A DNA stretch of 64,000 bases from Chaetoceros tenuissimus (GCA_021927905.1 BLLK01000062.1:1736001-1800000); one strand, 5' to 3'. Shown: positions 38,771 through 51,769, counted from the stretch's first letter. Numbers and translations: made by a program. Notes: generated by a model from the letters alone, not told the origin.

Positions 38771-40057
38771 ATGGGTTGGAGAACGAAAGCAGAAAATGCC
38801 AAGAAAGGCCATAGATCTTCTTTGAAAGATTGGGCATGCGACGGTTTTCACAAAACATTTCCTGAATACTCGCAAAAAATACTCAATCTCGAAAACCTAG
38901 GCTATCAGCATTTCACAACCAATGGAGAAAGGTATCATCCATGTAACAGGACTATACCAGCTAGACTTGATGCAAAAGTCACATCACCAAAGGAATTCCA
39001 TGAAAAGTATGAAGCCAAGTCGATTCCATGTGTCATTACAAACATACCTCAGGGATATGATATTCCAAGTCCTCCACGTTCAAAAGATGGTCAAAATTCA
39101 AAAAGTGATAATGATGCTAGCGCTCACAGATGGAGAGCATTGGATCGTTGGACTCTTGATAATCTACAAGATGATCCTGAACTTCGAGAACGCGCATTGA
39201 AATGTGGTGAAGATGATGATGAAAAGTCTATTCGTATGAAATTGAAGCATTTCATGCGCTATCTTCAAAATAACATTGATGACTCTCCACTGTACATTTT
39301 TGACTCAAGTTTTGATGAAGATAGACTGGCGAAAACTCTGTTGGAAGATTATCGAGTTCCATCTTATTTCAATGAAGACTTATTTCGTCTGGTTGGAGAA
39401 AAGCGTCGACCTCCTTATAGATGGTTCCTAGTTGGACCTGAGAGATCAGGTACTTGTGTTCATATTGATCCTTTGGCGACTTCTGCATGGAATACTTTGA
39501 TCGTAGGTCAAAAGAGATGGGTTCTTTTTCCACCACATTTATCAAAGTCGACAGTGAAGGGCAAAGGATTGATCAAGAAGGGAGAAGATGATGAAGCAGT
39601 GCATTATTTTACTACAATTCTGCCAAGAATCAAAGAAGCCGCCATTAGAAGTGGAGGTACGGGAAAGTACGAAGGTTTTGAATGCTATGAATTCACTCAG
39701 TTTGAAGGGGAAACTGTGTACATACCTAATGGCTGGTGGCATGCAGTTTTGAATTTGAGCCACACAGTCGGGGTAACTCAAAACTTTTGTTCGCAACGCA
39801 ATTTTGATGAAGTTTGGGTCAAGACAAGAACGGGGAGAAAGAAGATGGCATACAAGTGGCTAAAGCAACTAGAAGAACAGTACCCTCATTTGGCAGAGAG
39901 AGCAAAGGAATTGAACAGTAGAGATGACTTTGTTATGAAATATGATCCAAATGGTGGAGCACTATCGAAAAAGCCTCGTGAATCGGAATCGCAAGAAAGG
40001 ACAAAGACATCACATTCACCTAAAAGAAGCAAAGTTGAAAGAGTTGTTTCTCCATAG
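38771..40057 (+). CDS. JMJD6-like JmjC-domain oxygenase
   Basis: A 428-aa protein with a complete JmjC cupin. Fe(II) ligands: His231 and Asp233 in GTCVHIDPLATSAWN, and the distal His324 in YIPNGWWHAVLN. WNTLIVGQKRWVLFPP and VGVTQNF flank them, as in JMJD6. An Asn/Thr-rich start (AENAKKGHRSSLKDW) and PYRWFLVGP match the JMJD6 N-terminal half. JMJD6 hydroxylates lysines in splicing factors such as U2AF65; arginine demethylation has also been claimed. The C-terminal ~55 residues are Ser/Lys-rich and probably disordered. Single exon; ATG at 38771 in good context. Confidence 0.82.
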   Translation: MGWRTKAENAKKGHRSSLKDWACDGFHKTFPEYSQKILNLENLGYQHFTTNGERYHPCNRTIPARLDAKVTSPKEFHEKYEAKSIPCVITNIPQGYDIPSPPRSKDGQNSKSDNDASAHRWRALDRWTLDNLQDDPELRERALKCGEDDDEKSIRMKLKHFMRYLQNNIDDSPLYIFDSSFDEDRLAKTLLEDYRVPSYFNEDLFRLVGEKRRPPYRWFLVGPERSGTCVHIDPLATSAWNTLIVGQKRWVLFPPHLSKSTVKGKGLIKKGEDDEAVHYFTTILPRIKEAAIRSGGTGKYEGFECYEFTQFEGETVYIPNGWWHAVLNLSHTVGVTQNFCSQRNFDEVWVKTRTGRKKMAYKWLKQLEEQYPHLAERAKELNSRDDFVMKYDPNGGALSKKPRESESQERTKTSHSPKRSKVERVVSP

Positions 40058-40452
40058 GAATCTGAGATGACAACCGGTGTAGAAAATATTTTAGAGTTCC
40101 CAATAGGGAAACCCAATAGGGAAGCGTATAATAATTAGTTAGATTTGAACAATTTGCTATTCAGTTTTCTTCAATCTTGTCGCTTTTTGAAGAATGGTCA
40201 TCTCACCACCAATGACGGTCTCAAAACCTAATATGAATATTTTCTACAAAAATTTCAGAAAAATGGCGCGCCGACAAAACCTCAGTTGCATTGGCACAAA
40301 AAAAAAGCGTGGAACTGAGAGAGAGAGCGCCACACATCAAGGAGATAGAAGACGAGAAGAAACTGCAGGCATCTCAGTCCCCCTATTCCAAGCTTTCACC
40401 TTGTATTCTATCGTATTGAAGCTTTGTTACAATAGTGTTGTAGAAGATAAAT
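40058..40452. other. Intergenic interval before SEC62
   Basis: About 395 bases; contains a 13-base direct duplication (cccaataggga at 40098 and 40111) and the SEC62 leader. No gene recognised. Confidence 0.35.
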
Positions 40453-41570
40453 ATGGCTCCAGCAGCAGATGCAGTGTCCTTTTACGAGGATGAGAAGAAT
40501 TTGAAGAAACTATGTGATTTCCTCAGAAGCTCTGAGGGGCCTCCTGTACGAGAGGCTATTGAGATGGACAAGCGCGTTTACTACTTGAAAGGTATGTTTC
40601 CGTTTTGCTCAGAGATGAATATCAATGTTGCTGATCATCATGTCTCATAATTTCATATTTCTGTGTAGGTGAAAAGCTTGTGAATTTCATGGTAGAGCCA
40701 AAGAAGGGAACCAAGTGGCCAAAGGACTTGCCAAAGTTCAAAACTCGTCAAGAGGCAATTACCATTTGCAAGGAGCTTTGCAATTACCAATACATGCACA
40801 GATCTATCAAAAGGGGGAAGGGAGACCTTGTTGTAAGTTCAACTACACGATATATATTATCTGCCATTTAGTGTTATTTCAATCGCTGACCAGAGTCACT
40901 TTTGTAGATATCACGTGACCGTGAATTTGATGAATCTGGAATCTTCACTTGGATTTATGAGGGGGATAAATCTTTTAGCCACATGATGACAACTCTTCTT
41001 ATCATGGGATTCCTATTTTGCGTGTGTTTCCCAATTTGGCCAAACTTTTTGAAGGTTTTTGCATGGTACATGTCAGTTTCATTCCTTCTTCTCATCTTTT
41101 TCCTTGTAACTTTCCGTGGGTTGATTTTCCTTTTCGTATGGATTCTTGGATATGATTTCTGGTTTTTGCCAAACTTGTTTGATGAGCAGCTCGGATTTGT
41201 TGATTCTTTCAAGCCACTTTATTCTTTCGAGAAGACCAAGGAGGGACAGCTTATGTATAGAATTGGTATTGCAGTTGCTTTCTTTTCATTCTGTTGGTGG
41301 GCTGTGACTCAGCCATCTGAGTTTGATGGATTCGTTTCTGCTCAAGGAGATTTCATCAAGGACCTTTATGCTGGAACCCTTTTGTCGGATATGTCACAAG
41401 CTGATAAAGAGAATATTGATAAACCAAAGATGGAGAGTTTAGAAGACTTATTGAAGAATTTGGAATCATCTGATGATCCAGAGGAGGAGCTACTTTCAGA
41501 GGAAGAACGTCTTGAAGCAATGATGGACAATCTTATGGATACCGAGGAAGATCTCACCGATGAAGAGTAA
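40453..41570 (+). CDS. SEC62: SEC62, ER post-translational translocation protein
   Basis: Three exons: 40453-40591, 40669-40832 and 40908-41570, giving 321 aa. The N-terminal cytosolic domain includes FLRSSEGPPVREAIEMDKRVYYLKG and LVNFM...KWPKDLP. Two membrane segments follow (FLFCVCFPIWPNFLK and SFLLLIFFLVTFRGLIFLFVWILGYDFWFLPN); the paired helices separated by a short lumenal loop are the SEC62 signature. The C-terminus is very acidic (EEELLSEEERLEAMMDNLMD), able to contact SEC63. It should act with SEC61/SEC63 at the ER; in diatoms this is also the first step of plastid protein import. Both introns are short (77 and 75 bases). Confidence 0.88.
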
Positions 41571-42421
41571 AAAATGATATAAATAAATAATAAAATACGT
41601 AATGATTTAGGCACAAACATGTCTTTTGAGAGTTTCGATTCAAGGAATTCCATTAGGATAATCATTCTTCAAATAAATGTCTTGGATACGCATATCTTTG
41701 ATGCTTTCGTTGATATAGGTCCCTTGCTATCTCCAGACCCAAGTCACTTGTCAGAGAAGCTTTGTTTTATGTGAAACTGCTTCCACTAAGGTACTTGGGT
41801 ATCTTGAACACCTCGGTAGAATGATTCTACATTACAAACGATGGTATTGTTTTGATACACCAATATTCTCGTAAGTTCGATGCTTCTATTTATCTGAGTG
41901 TTCCTTGTTTACATTTACCAATTTCGGAATAGGCATTGAATATCATCTTGCCTCCAGCGGATGTTACATCAGATATCAAAAAATGTAAGTTCAAAGTAAG
42001 AAAAGCACTATCCTTGCTAGGCTAAGAGTCTATGATATTTCTTCAATACTAGCTAGAAGTTCCAAGCGAAATGATAGAGCAGCTGAAACTTCAATAAAGC
42101 TTTAAAATTGTGATGTGTATGTATCTGACATTCTTCGACTCTTTCTCTTGTAATACTGAAAGTTTACAGACAATAGGTGCCGCATTGTTTTACATGTTTC
42201 ATTTGACAGAGACGAAATATTGTACAATTCTTCAGTCCAAAGTTCCAATTATCAAAGCTAGCTAGTATAGCAAATACAATATAAGAATACTTTCTTTTTC
42301 TGAAACTCTTCCTTTATAGTAAATTATTGTTTCGATCCTAAGAGAACTTTGACCTTGATATAGTATCAAGGCCAACCTCAACTGAACGCTCTAAACAGCT
42401 CTAAGGCAACTTGAAATTTCT
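41571..42421. other. Convergent intergenic interval
   Basis: 851 bases between the 3' ends of SEC62 and IFT38. AT-rich; no ORF, RNA or repeat recognised. Confidence 0.35.
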
Positions 42422-43681
42422 TTAGAAGTCATCATCACTATCGTCAGAACTTTCTTTTGATATTGGGCTGATTTCATTTTCATTCTGCAGAAAGGATGAA
42501 GTAGTGTCAACTGAAATGGAAAGGGTGGAAGAGTTCGATGTACTTCCTAGGTGAGAGCCAGATGCATTTGATGACAGCTTAGAACTGGTCTGATGAGAAG
42601 ATTCCTCATCAATTACGATCACACTATTTGCATTAGAAGAGTGAGTAGAAGCTTCTTCACTTTTGGTTGGAGATGGCATCTTGTTATTGTCCAGCAAGAT
42701 GCCTCTCTGGTCCTCTGCTAACTGCAATTTTCTCGAATTCTTCACCTCAGACTCCTTGAGTCGTTTCAATTCATGTTGCAAGTAATGAATATTGCGGTAT
42801 CTCTCCATGTAGAGGTCATAGTGCTTTTGGAGGTCATCCTCTAGAGCCTTTAATTCATTCAAAAATGTAGGCTTCGTAGACTGCAAACTCTTTAGCCTAT
42901 TCTCATTGCGTTCAATATCCTCTTTTTTCCTTTGAATGTTCAACTGTAAATCGTGCATATCAGCCTTAATCTCATTGATCTCTTCTTGTAAAATATCGAG
43001 GTCGTGTTTCTTCTGCTCTAAAATTCGATTCATTGCATCACGGAATGAATCCGATTCTTTGGTACTTGCAACTTCATTACCTTCTATGATACTCTGAATA
43101 ACATTGTGAAAGTCGCTGCGATCGACTTCCACTTTTGCCTCCTCTTGAAGCAATGAATGCAAGTTTGCTCCACTTTCTGTGAGTTTACTAGTCAGATACT
43201 TGATTCTGTCAATCTTTTTCTGCTCAATGAGTGCTATTTTCTTTTGTTGGACAGTTGATACAGCTTGATCTTTTTCAATGTCAATTGCATCCAATAGAAA
43301 ATTTCCAACTTTAATGAGCTCCGAAACACACTTTTTATCAGCATAATAGAGCTTTCTTGTGTCAAGACGCAAGTCTGCAACCTCAAAAAAGAAGATTACT
43401 ATAGATTTGATGAATTCGACTCGATCACTTTCGGAATCAATACGAGTGTGTATAGTTGTACTAGGATTGAGACGTTGAGCAAACCAATAAAGGACCTCAG
43501 CCAACTCATCAAAGTTGGGGTGCTTGAATGTTTCAGTTGTAATTTCAGTCGGGTAATAGAGCTTATTTAGGACCTCAATGAGCTCTTATAAAAAGATCAA
43601 ATGGATAAGAAACTGTTTAGGTAAATAGTCTGTATTTGGAGGTTGCATCAGCTTACCTTTCCTTTCACTTCGAGACTTCAT
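42422..43681 (-). CDS. CLUAP1: IFT38/CLUAP1, intraflagellar transport complex B
   Basis: Two exons: a 25-base first exon 43681-43657 and 43584-42422, joining to 395 aa. The N-terminal ~100 residues are the calponin-homology-like IFT38 domain: LIEVLNKLYYPTEITTETFK, PNFDELAEVLYWFAQRL, DRVEFIKSIVIFF and LDTRKLYYADKKCVSELIKV, closely following human CLUAP1. Long coiled coils follow to ~residue 300 and a Ser-rich acidic tail. It works in IFT-B at the base of cilia with IFT20/54/57. Retention suggests this diatom makes flagellated gametes (centric type). The tiny first exon supplies MKSRSERK. Confidence 0.85.
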
Positions 43682-46149
43682 GATGGTTTATATTTGATTT
43701 GATGATTCTTTGGTGCTTGGCGTGGCAACGCTATCGCTTGCGCTTGCTTTGGTACTTGGTATTACGAAGACTGCTCGTTCCAGAAGTGCGCTTTATTTTT
43801 TGAATTTGCTGTATCTTACAGTTGTTTTCTATTACCCTACAACACAAGACAAATAGACTCGTGGAGAAATATCCCAAAGATATACCGATCCAACGCAACA
43901 CTATAGTTTGGAAATTCTTTCGACCCAGTAAGTAAAGTTTGGTCGCCTTGCCATCAGTTTCAAACCCACAACTATCCTCATTTACATTCTTAGTGTTCTA
44001 TTATCGTCACCAGCCTTAGAATAGCTTACTATCATGCAACCTTTTTATCGGCATAAATGATGCAAACTTCCTACCCTAACTAACAAATCTCATTCCATTT
44101 GTTACTTTAATGCTTAAAATTGAATTCGAGGGTATCCTCGTGCAAATCTGAAGCCTCTTGAGACAGTCAACAAGATCGTGCATTCCAGTTACTATAGAAT
44201 GAAATTATGTATGGTTACTGCTGCAATATTCATCTCGATGTAATTCGAAAGGACATGTTCCATTAGATCAAGTCTTTGCCCTGCAATGCGTGTTGTAAGA
44301 AAAATGAGGTGTATCGAATTCATCATTTTCGATCAAAATGCAGTTACATCAAGAGAAATTTGCAATTTCGATGAAATTATCCTGAAAGCAAGAGAAGAAC
44401 AGGCTGAAGACAACTCTTTTGTTCCTCTAAGGTATTTTACCACTTAAGGATCCAGCTCATATGGCACATGCTGCTATTTTTACTTTCCCTCTTCATCTTT
44501 GATTATCATGTCGTATGGAGAATGAATTTCTCTCATTACAGAGATGTCATCATCTTGCGCGATAATATAATATATATTTAGTCCTTGTTGTTGAGTAGGA
44601 TCAATGGCCAAGATTATCTAGTAATTACATTCGTCCAGCATACTTTCTCGTATTTCGATGCAAGTCTTCACTGTTGATATTGAAGATTGTGTCAGGCATT
44701 TCCATTCAGAGACTCCATTCAGTGCATTTATTCAGCTGGCTAGTTACAGACGCAAGGTGTAGTCCCTGCACTTATAAAAGAGAGGAAAAGACTGGAATGG
44801 AAATAATACATGCTTCTTTTCCTACTGAACTGTAGTTTTCATGGTTCATGGATTACATAGCTTGGAAATGCTTCTTCAAGTTTAAGATTTACTTTTATCG
44901 CTTTAGAAAATGATTGGGTGCGGAAGGAATTGGAATATTTTCCCAAAGATTGGCACAAAGTGATGAGACGAATAGTCTGAAAGTAAACACCAATGAAGCA
45001 GCGGAACGAGATGTAGGCACTAATTAGGAAGTACCTGTCTTCCTTCTTACTCAAATGGTATTGAGACTGGAAAGAGAAAATCTATTGTACACCGCCATAC
45101 AAGTGAATGAAAAGAAGTTGAATCAGTGAGGTTAAGTGATTGTTTCCTAAAAATAAAATGCATATAGATGTATGAATGTGGAATAGTGGAAGTTCTGACC
45201 ATCCCTACTTTTAGTATTGGGCCGCTGAATGAGATTAGATAGACAAATATTTTCTCCACTTACTTATAGACGATCTCTACTTCTCTGCTCAAGCTCATCT
45301 AATGAGATATTGGTGCAGAAAACTATTACCTCAAGTTGGATATTTTCTCCCCAAGCTTTCATCGAATTCATTGTAGGTTCAGAGGCACAATGTTTCTATC
45401 GAAGTATGTATGTTTACATTGCGAGCGCTTGTCTAGATTTATTAGCCAGTGAAAAGACGAAGTCCTTTCTGTCCATCTCCCTCATTTACTTGTCACAGTT
45501 GCGAAACAAAATGACTTTAATGGTGTTGCTCTTTGAGGGTGATAGTGAGCTTGAAAGATACCTGTTGGCTGAGTAAAGGGAATAAAATACCTGATAGTCT
45601 AATCTTGATGATAATGTTGTTGCTCTTTGAAGATGCTACGTACTTTGTGGATCGAAATTAGAATAGATATTTCCAAACGATCGTTAGCCGACGCCTACTT
45701 AGTGAATTGATCTAGCACAAACAAATTATGCAAGTGCAAAATCAAGTTGCTTTTAACATGAATGATGATTCAATTGATAGGAAGAGATCAGTGGCCCATG
45801 GAGAGTGCATCCAATTCATTTTTAAAGACAAAAATACAACATGTTCATATACGGATTTGGTAAGGATTGATGTTCAATCTATGAACAAGCTCCAAGAAAC
45901 AGATGTCCCTTTGTCGATTATTGAATGAATTGGTTGTTCGAGGAAGTATCCTTTAGATCACTTTGTTCATTGTTAGATGGATGCATTCCCTCATCAGTCT
46001 TGTGGCCGCAAGACAGTTATCAGTAGCATTCCCTTTTCCGTTTTCTACTCTAGACCACAACTTTCTCATGAAGAAATCATTTTCATTTTTCAGCAATATC
46101 TTTAGAGAAAGTACTAATATACATTGATTTTACTAATTTCCTATTTTGC
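43682..46149. other. 2.5-kb interval without a recognised gene
   Basis: Several ORFs of 60-115 codons occur (for example 45229-45576 plus and 45728-45928 plus), but they have no recognisable domain or neighbour support. No tRNA or repeat seen. It may hold a long 5' UTR of IFT38, noncoding RNA or a decayed gene. Confidence 0.35.
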
Positions 46150-49100
46150 CTACTCAAAGATGCTATCATAAAGATTTGCATCATCTGATTCAGAGTCTTC
46201 ATCAAATTTTGGACGGTTGCCTCCGAAGCGTGAATCTATCTTATCATCGTAACTATCCATACCGAAAACATAGTCAGCTTCTGCCCCACTCGTTGAAGGT
46301 CTGGGATCATCAGGCAAAGAGTTAATATGTTCATCCAGAGCGGTAAACAACTCCTCTTCAACCTTCTTCTTTGAACGACTGGAGTAACCTTCTGAAGAAC
46401 AGTAGTCCAATAGCCTCTTATTAAGCTGTTTTGCAGATTCCGTCAACTCATGAACAGTCTGTATTGCCTCTTTCACATCCTGACCAATTTCATTACATCT
46501 TTGTCTAAGTTCAATGTCGCGAAGTGAATCATAAACAGTTTGCACATGACCGGATTGCGAAGTATCTCTATCAGCATTTGATTCTTCTGCCTTGAGAGCT
46601 CTCGCCTGAAGGACACTATTAGCTATTTCCCAGTCAGCCTTGAGGGAAGTTAGTCGCCGCAAGGCAGCTGCTTGTAGCATCATTGCTACAGATTCTTGGA
46701 CAGTCAACTCTGCTCGTTCATCATCAGCTTCTTGGATTTCTAGGCTCGATATTTCATCCCTCTCCTCAAAATAAGACTCAAGAGTCCCGGATTCTTCTTT
46801 CAATGTAACTTGTTTTGCTTTGTTTTCAGTATCAGTTACGTCACTTGTGTCGAAACGCATAATATCCTCTTCCGCACCTTGATGATCCTTCATATGACCA
46901 TCGTCAAGAGATGTATGACTGTCAGTCTCACAGTCAGCGCTACGAAAAGCTCCATCAGGGGCATCTTGACGCGAGGATAAATGCTTCTTTAGGCCCTCAA
47001 CATTTCCCCTTACTTGCAATTCATCTGGGATCTTTTCATGACCTGGAGAATCCGTTAGGCACTGAAATAACCACTCTTTCTCAGGCGAGCTCCATTCTAA
47101 GAAGGGACTACCGTTTTGAACACGAGTGGAGAGAGCCGACTTCATTGCCAATCTTGCAGAGGGAAAGTTTACCATTGCATATAACAACCTATCTTCTGCA
47201 TCAATTAGTAATCTGTTTTCATTTCTTTTGACTAGAGGGTTTGCAACGTTTTCTATTGCCCGATCTGAAGGATTACTCTTATTTGCGATTGTACTTAAAA
47301 TGCTTTTTTCATCGCCGAGGTAGTCGTTAGAATTAAAATAAACCAGTTTTCTATTTCGACCTTTACCTTCTACTTGGCCAACGATGAAATTCTTACGACC
47401 CTACAAAAATTAAAAAAGGTTGATTAGGTTTTTTGCATTCATAAAACTTATGACAAAAATGAACAACTTACCCAATCGGAATCAACTCCAAGCCATTCTG
47501 GATATATGAGAGGTGAAGATCAGAAGATGTTGCTTACGAAAAAAGTATACATGATTCGACATGACTTACCTGCATCAGTCTCGCTGAACTGAAATCCATC
47601 AAAATGCTTTGAAATATCATCCTTCTCGACTTTTCTCCTTTGAGATCTGAAGCTACTGCTAGTGTTACGTGAGTTGTACGGAGATTGTTTGTGATTGCTA
47701 TCCTTACTCTTTGTGGGGATGACTTTGCTAAGATTTGACGGATCCCCACTGCCAATATTCTTTACCTCAGAAGGTAAGTCGTCATTTCTTGTCGCCTCCC
47801 CACTGTTCAACCGGGCAAGTTTGTTTTTATCAATATTCTCACCATCTGCATCTTCGACTCTTCTTGATAAAGCTTCTCTTGCCGAGGCCTTCCGAGATGC
47901 CATCGAAAGGAGGTCCGACTCCAACTGAATTCTCAATGGGCCATGACTAGAGCTTGAATCATTTCCAATCAGAGCTGCAAGTTTTCCAGCAGCTTCAAAT
48001 GCCCTTTTTGTTCTATCTGCAGCATTAGGATGATTTGAAAGGAATGTAGCTATGTTGTCGCACACATTGGAAAAGCTTGTAGTATCGTTTGGATCATATT
48101 TCGAAATGAGGCGCGTGATGAACCAATCGTTCCAAGGCATACTTGCACTTAAAATTTCCTCCCTGAATTTTTCACCACTGGAGGCTTTGCCGATACCACC
48201 ATTTGCTTCTACATAGTCTGCAGGGTCTTTGACACCTGTTGGCAATGAAGCGACTTCAACTTCAATAGCTGTCTGTTCTAAGAAATCCCATATATGAGAC
48301 CCAGTGCATATTCTTTCGACTGCATTTATACCAGCTTCGTCATTATCAAGACATAATACGATTTTACCTCGTCCTGCCAGTACTGATGATGCAGCCTTCA
48401 TCTGCGTTGGTGTCAGCGCTGTACCCATACTTGCGACAACTTCCTTAATTCCTGCCCCATAGAGGGTTATTGCATCCATATAGCCTTCTACAATAACAAC
48501 GGTCGGTACATCATTACTTTCTGATACTTGTGATTCGCGATCAGCGCTTCTTTTCATACGAGCCCTTTCTTCAATAGCCGCACTAGCAGCATGTGCTCCA
48601 AACAAAATATTTTTCTTTGCAAAAACAGGTGTTTCGGGAGTATTCATATACTTTGCTGCAACGAAAGAATCTTTTCCATTTGATTTCTCTTTATGTATTG
48701 TTGTTGTTTCCAGATGCCGTCCACCAAATCCAACGACAAATCTACCACTAGGATCAAATATCGGAACCATAAGCCTACTTCGAAACCTATCCATTAGGTC
48801 CGCGTATTGTAATTGGTCCATTTTTGTTTCCTTCGTTTTGATCACCTCTGTTTCATTACGAGGACTTCCATTCATAGTAATTGTTGATATGTCTTTTTCG
48901 TCCAAAGAAGTCCCAACAGCACTCATCTGTAATCTACTTCTTGCTTTGGAAGTAACAGTTGCAAGTCCAGCATCTAAGATTTCTTCTGGTGTAAAGTTCA
49001 TTTCTTGCAATCTTTCTACTAGAGATCCCTTGCCCCATTCATTCTTTTTATCATTGTTAAAATATACATCTGGAGCAAACCCAAGAGCAAATGTACGGAC

Positions 49101-49823
49101 TATAGTAGGAGTGATACCTCTCTGGTGTAAATGAGCTCTAGCAGCACCAGCTGTAGGGTTTACAATCAAAGCTTTTGCATAAAAATCTGCCGCTGCACTG
49201 TTTGCCAACAATATTCTTTCTTTTTTCTTTCTCAACTCTTCCATTTTTTCTTTTTTCTCAGGAGTTAACTTCCGTACAGATGCTGAATTGCTAAACATTG
49301 TATCAACCTTTTGGGCAATCGCTCCACCACAAAACTCAGAAGCTACTTTTTTGATGGCAGCAGGATATGACATTTTTTCTCCTTTGCCATTTGATGAAAT
49401 AAAATCATATTCCCTAACAAAATTAAAGACATCCCCACCTGCACCACATGAAAAACATTTATATATCCCCCTTGAGTTATCTATATTCAAACTTGGATTT
49501 CTATCGTTATGAAATGGACAAATGCACTTGGCCCTATATCCATCTGATGCTCTTGAAAATAGCGGTAAATCATAGGATTCAACAACAGATACTATATCAG
49601 CATACGTTTTGATTTCTTCAATTACATCTGGTGGAATAATACCTCCTGACGATTTCCCATGCTCAGACTTTGGCTGCGACTCCTTCGACGAAAATAGGCG
49701 AACGTTTAGAGATCTCTTGTTTATTGTTTTTGAAATCGACACCGAACCGAATGCTTCGCATGGAATTATTGTGAAGGACACCAACAATACTATAACGCGC
49801 ATCAGTATTGTTGTATCCTTCAT
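46150..49823 (-). CDS. dnaG: DnaG-type DNA primase, plastid-targeted
   Basis: Proposed as one gene with exons 49823-47570, 47497-47472 (26 bases) and 47400-46150; all junctions are GT-AG and the frame runs through to 1176 aa. A signal peptide ends in CEAFGS (diatom plastid context). Then a CHC2 zinc finger, C-P-F-H with a later CFSCGAGG, a primase catalytic core with YADLMDRFRSRLMVPIFD and GFGGRHL, and a Toprim domain (VVIVEGYMDAITLYGAG and IVLCLDNDEAG with the metal-binding Glu and Asp pair). This is bacterial-type DnaG, presumably priming plastid DNA synthesis; some diatom plastid genomes encode DnaB. The last ~400 residues are long and charged, more than in bacteria, ending in an acidic tail. 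The start uses ATG at 49823; an in-frame TTG lies two codons upstream. Confidence 0.8.
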
Positions 49824-50333
49824 TTTCAAACGCTATTAATGCAGAGACGAAGGATTAATTGTCCTCGCTCAAACTCTATCAAATCTTGAAAATATCAAAT
49901 TCTGTACTCAAGGATGAAGAGAGTAGTGCCTCCAAATAGAATGATCAATGGTATAAAAATACCGTAATCATCTACGCGTAAGGTAATCTATTGTCGTCCA
50001 TCGTTGTGTTTTTGTGTTTTTGGTTGGCTGTCAGCAGATGGATGACAAATAATAGGTTATGGTATCTTCGGACTAATCCAAAAATTGACATCCTGGGCTC
50101 TATGGAAAAGATACGTACAGAAATGACATTTTTAGGAACAGGTCTGCATAGATTTCAAAACACAAAACAGTTCCTCCGTTGATGATGGTTCTTCATTCTT
50201 TCAAAGGCTTCCCCTTCCTCCTTCCTTTACCACTAATTCAAATATAAATATGTAATAGAGGATCTTCTCAGCACCATAGTAATACTTTGACTTAATACGA
50301 GAAATCTTGATCTATCACACATAGGCTACAAAG
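49824..50333. other. Divergent region between primase and potassium-channel genes
   Basis: 510 bases with both 5' flanks. A 63-codon open frame is not credible. No motif recognised. Confidence 0.35.
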
Positions 50334-51769
50334 ATGAATCAAAACCAACCTGCGCAAGATGTCGAGAAGGAGATTACAATGAATCTACCAAAGACAACCA
50401 AGAAAAACATCTTCACCCGTATCTTACTCAAATGCTATTCCAAAGTTCTAAATATTCTCCATTGGGTTGCCCATCCAATGAATCTATTTCAGAACATATT
50501 GTACAATATCATGAACATGTCTTATGGATATGTGCTTTTCCTCTTCACCCTGCAGTTTTATTTATTCATTCTCTTCTTCTGTCTATTAATCTATCTGATT
50601 GGATTATATGATAAGAAATGTATCCAGGCTGGATCTGGCAGCATGGATGACTTGGAATCGTCAGGCCAAATTTTCTCAGTTTTATTTACTCTCAGTTGGA
50701 CAACCTTTAGTACTGTTGGTTACGGTAATACATGGCCAACACTCACTGGCAATCCAGATAATGAGCAACACTGCCCGGCAATTAATGTGCTTTTACTTGT
50801 GGAAGCCTTTGTAGGTGTGTGCTTTGCGGGTGCATGTGGTGCCATTCTTTTTTCCAAGGTGGTTCAAGTACAGAGTCAAGGCAAGGTTGAGTTTTCCCAT
50901 CCAATTACTGTAAGATTTGGATCTGGTCTAAGTGATGGAGATGAAGAAGATGAAGATAACGACGAAGAAGATGTCACACCAGAGCAAGGTTTGGATTGTC
51001 CTATTCTAGAGTTCAGAGTTTTGAATCAGTTGCATTCTATTGAAGACGGTGTTATTACCAACGCTTCTGTGACAGCAGCTGCAGGAATTCAATTGAATGT
51101 CGATGAAACGGACAAAGCTAATGAAGAGGTTGAGAACACAAAATCTTCGATTCGTACAAGCCTTCGAACAAAGAAAGAGAAGAAGAAAGATATGGTTAAC
51201 CGAGTTCGAGTTGCGAAAAAGTTTTTTCTTGATGTGAAATTCATCAATGGCGAACATCCAAACTTTAAGAGAATCTGGTAAGTTGTTCAATTTCTCGACT
51301 TTCATATTCTATATCGATAACCTATGCTCATGCAGGATGATATGATTGTTTCTAAAATTTGCTTTTTGCGTTATGCCTTTGAAGGACACTTGTGCATGCG
51401 CTAAATGAAACCAGTCCATTACTCACGCCAAAGATGAGATCACTTATTCGCAAAAATAATGGCAAGTGGCCAACTACAAAGGACAAATACAATACGGCAG
51501 CATTCATTAGACAGAACATCAACTTTTCTGAAATCATTGTTAGTTTTAATGGAGTTTCAAAACATTCTAGTTGCGAGGTGAAAGCTCAAAAGATTTTCAA
51601 CTTGACCGATGTTGTAATTGGATACCAATTTGTAGACATGCTGGAGAAGGATAAGGCAAATGACGAGGTTTTTGTGAAAGCAGATTGCTTGAATAAGGTG
51701 GAAAAACAAAATGGTCCAGATGCAGGAGAGGATTTGGGAGCTATTCCTGGTAAAGAATTAGAAGGTTAG
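50334..51769 (+). CDS. Inward-rectifier (Kir) type potassium channel
   Basis: Two exons, 50334-51277 and 51385-51769, giving 442 aa. First membrane helix at ~65-92 (SYGYVLFLFTLQFYLFILFF...). The pore carries the selectivity filter TVGYGN (127-132) after LSWTTFS, and the second helix is NVLLLVEAFVGVCFAGACGAILFSK. After that comes the Kir cytoplasmic Ig-like beta domain: VEFSHPITVRFGSG, ILEFRVLNQLHSI, FLDVKFINGEHPNFKRIW, TLVHALNETSPL and EIIVSFNGVSKHSSCEVKAQKIF. Two helices plus this C-domain define Kir. An acidic Asp/Glu insert (GDEEDEDNDEEDVTPEQ) interrupts the beta domain. The filter and second-helix Gly are present, so it should conduct K+. Rectification residues cannot be judged by eye. 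Confidence 0.85.

Noticed and set aside
45229-45576. 115-codon plus-strand ORF in the gene-poor interval
   Set aside because: It starts with ATG but has no domain, no signal, no neighbour context and a composition similar to random AT-rich sequence.
46150-47187. Independent gene at the primase C-terminus
   Set aside because: The frame continues upstream without a break to a GT-AG intron and joins the primase through a 26-base microexon, so it is treated as the same gene.
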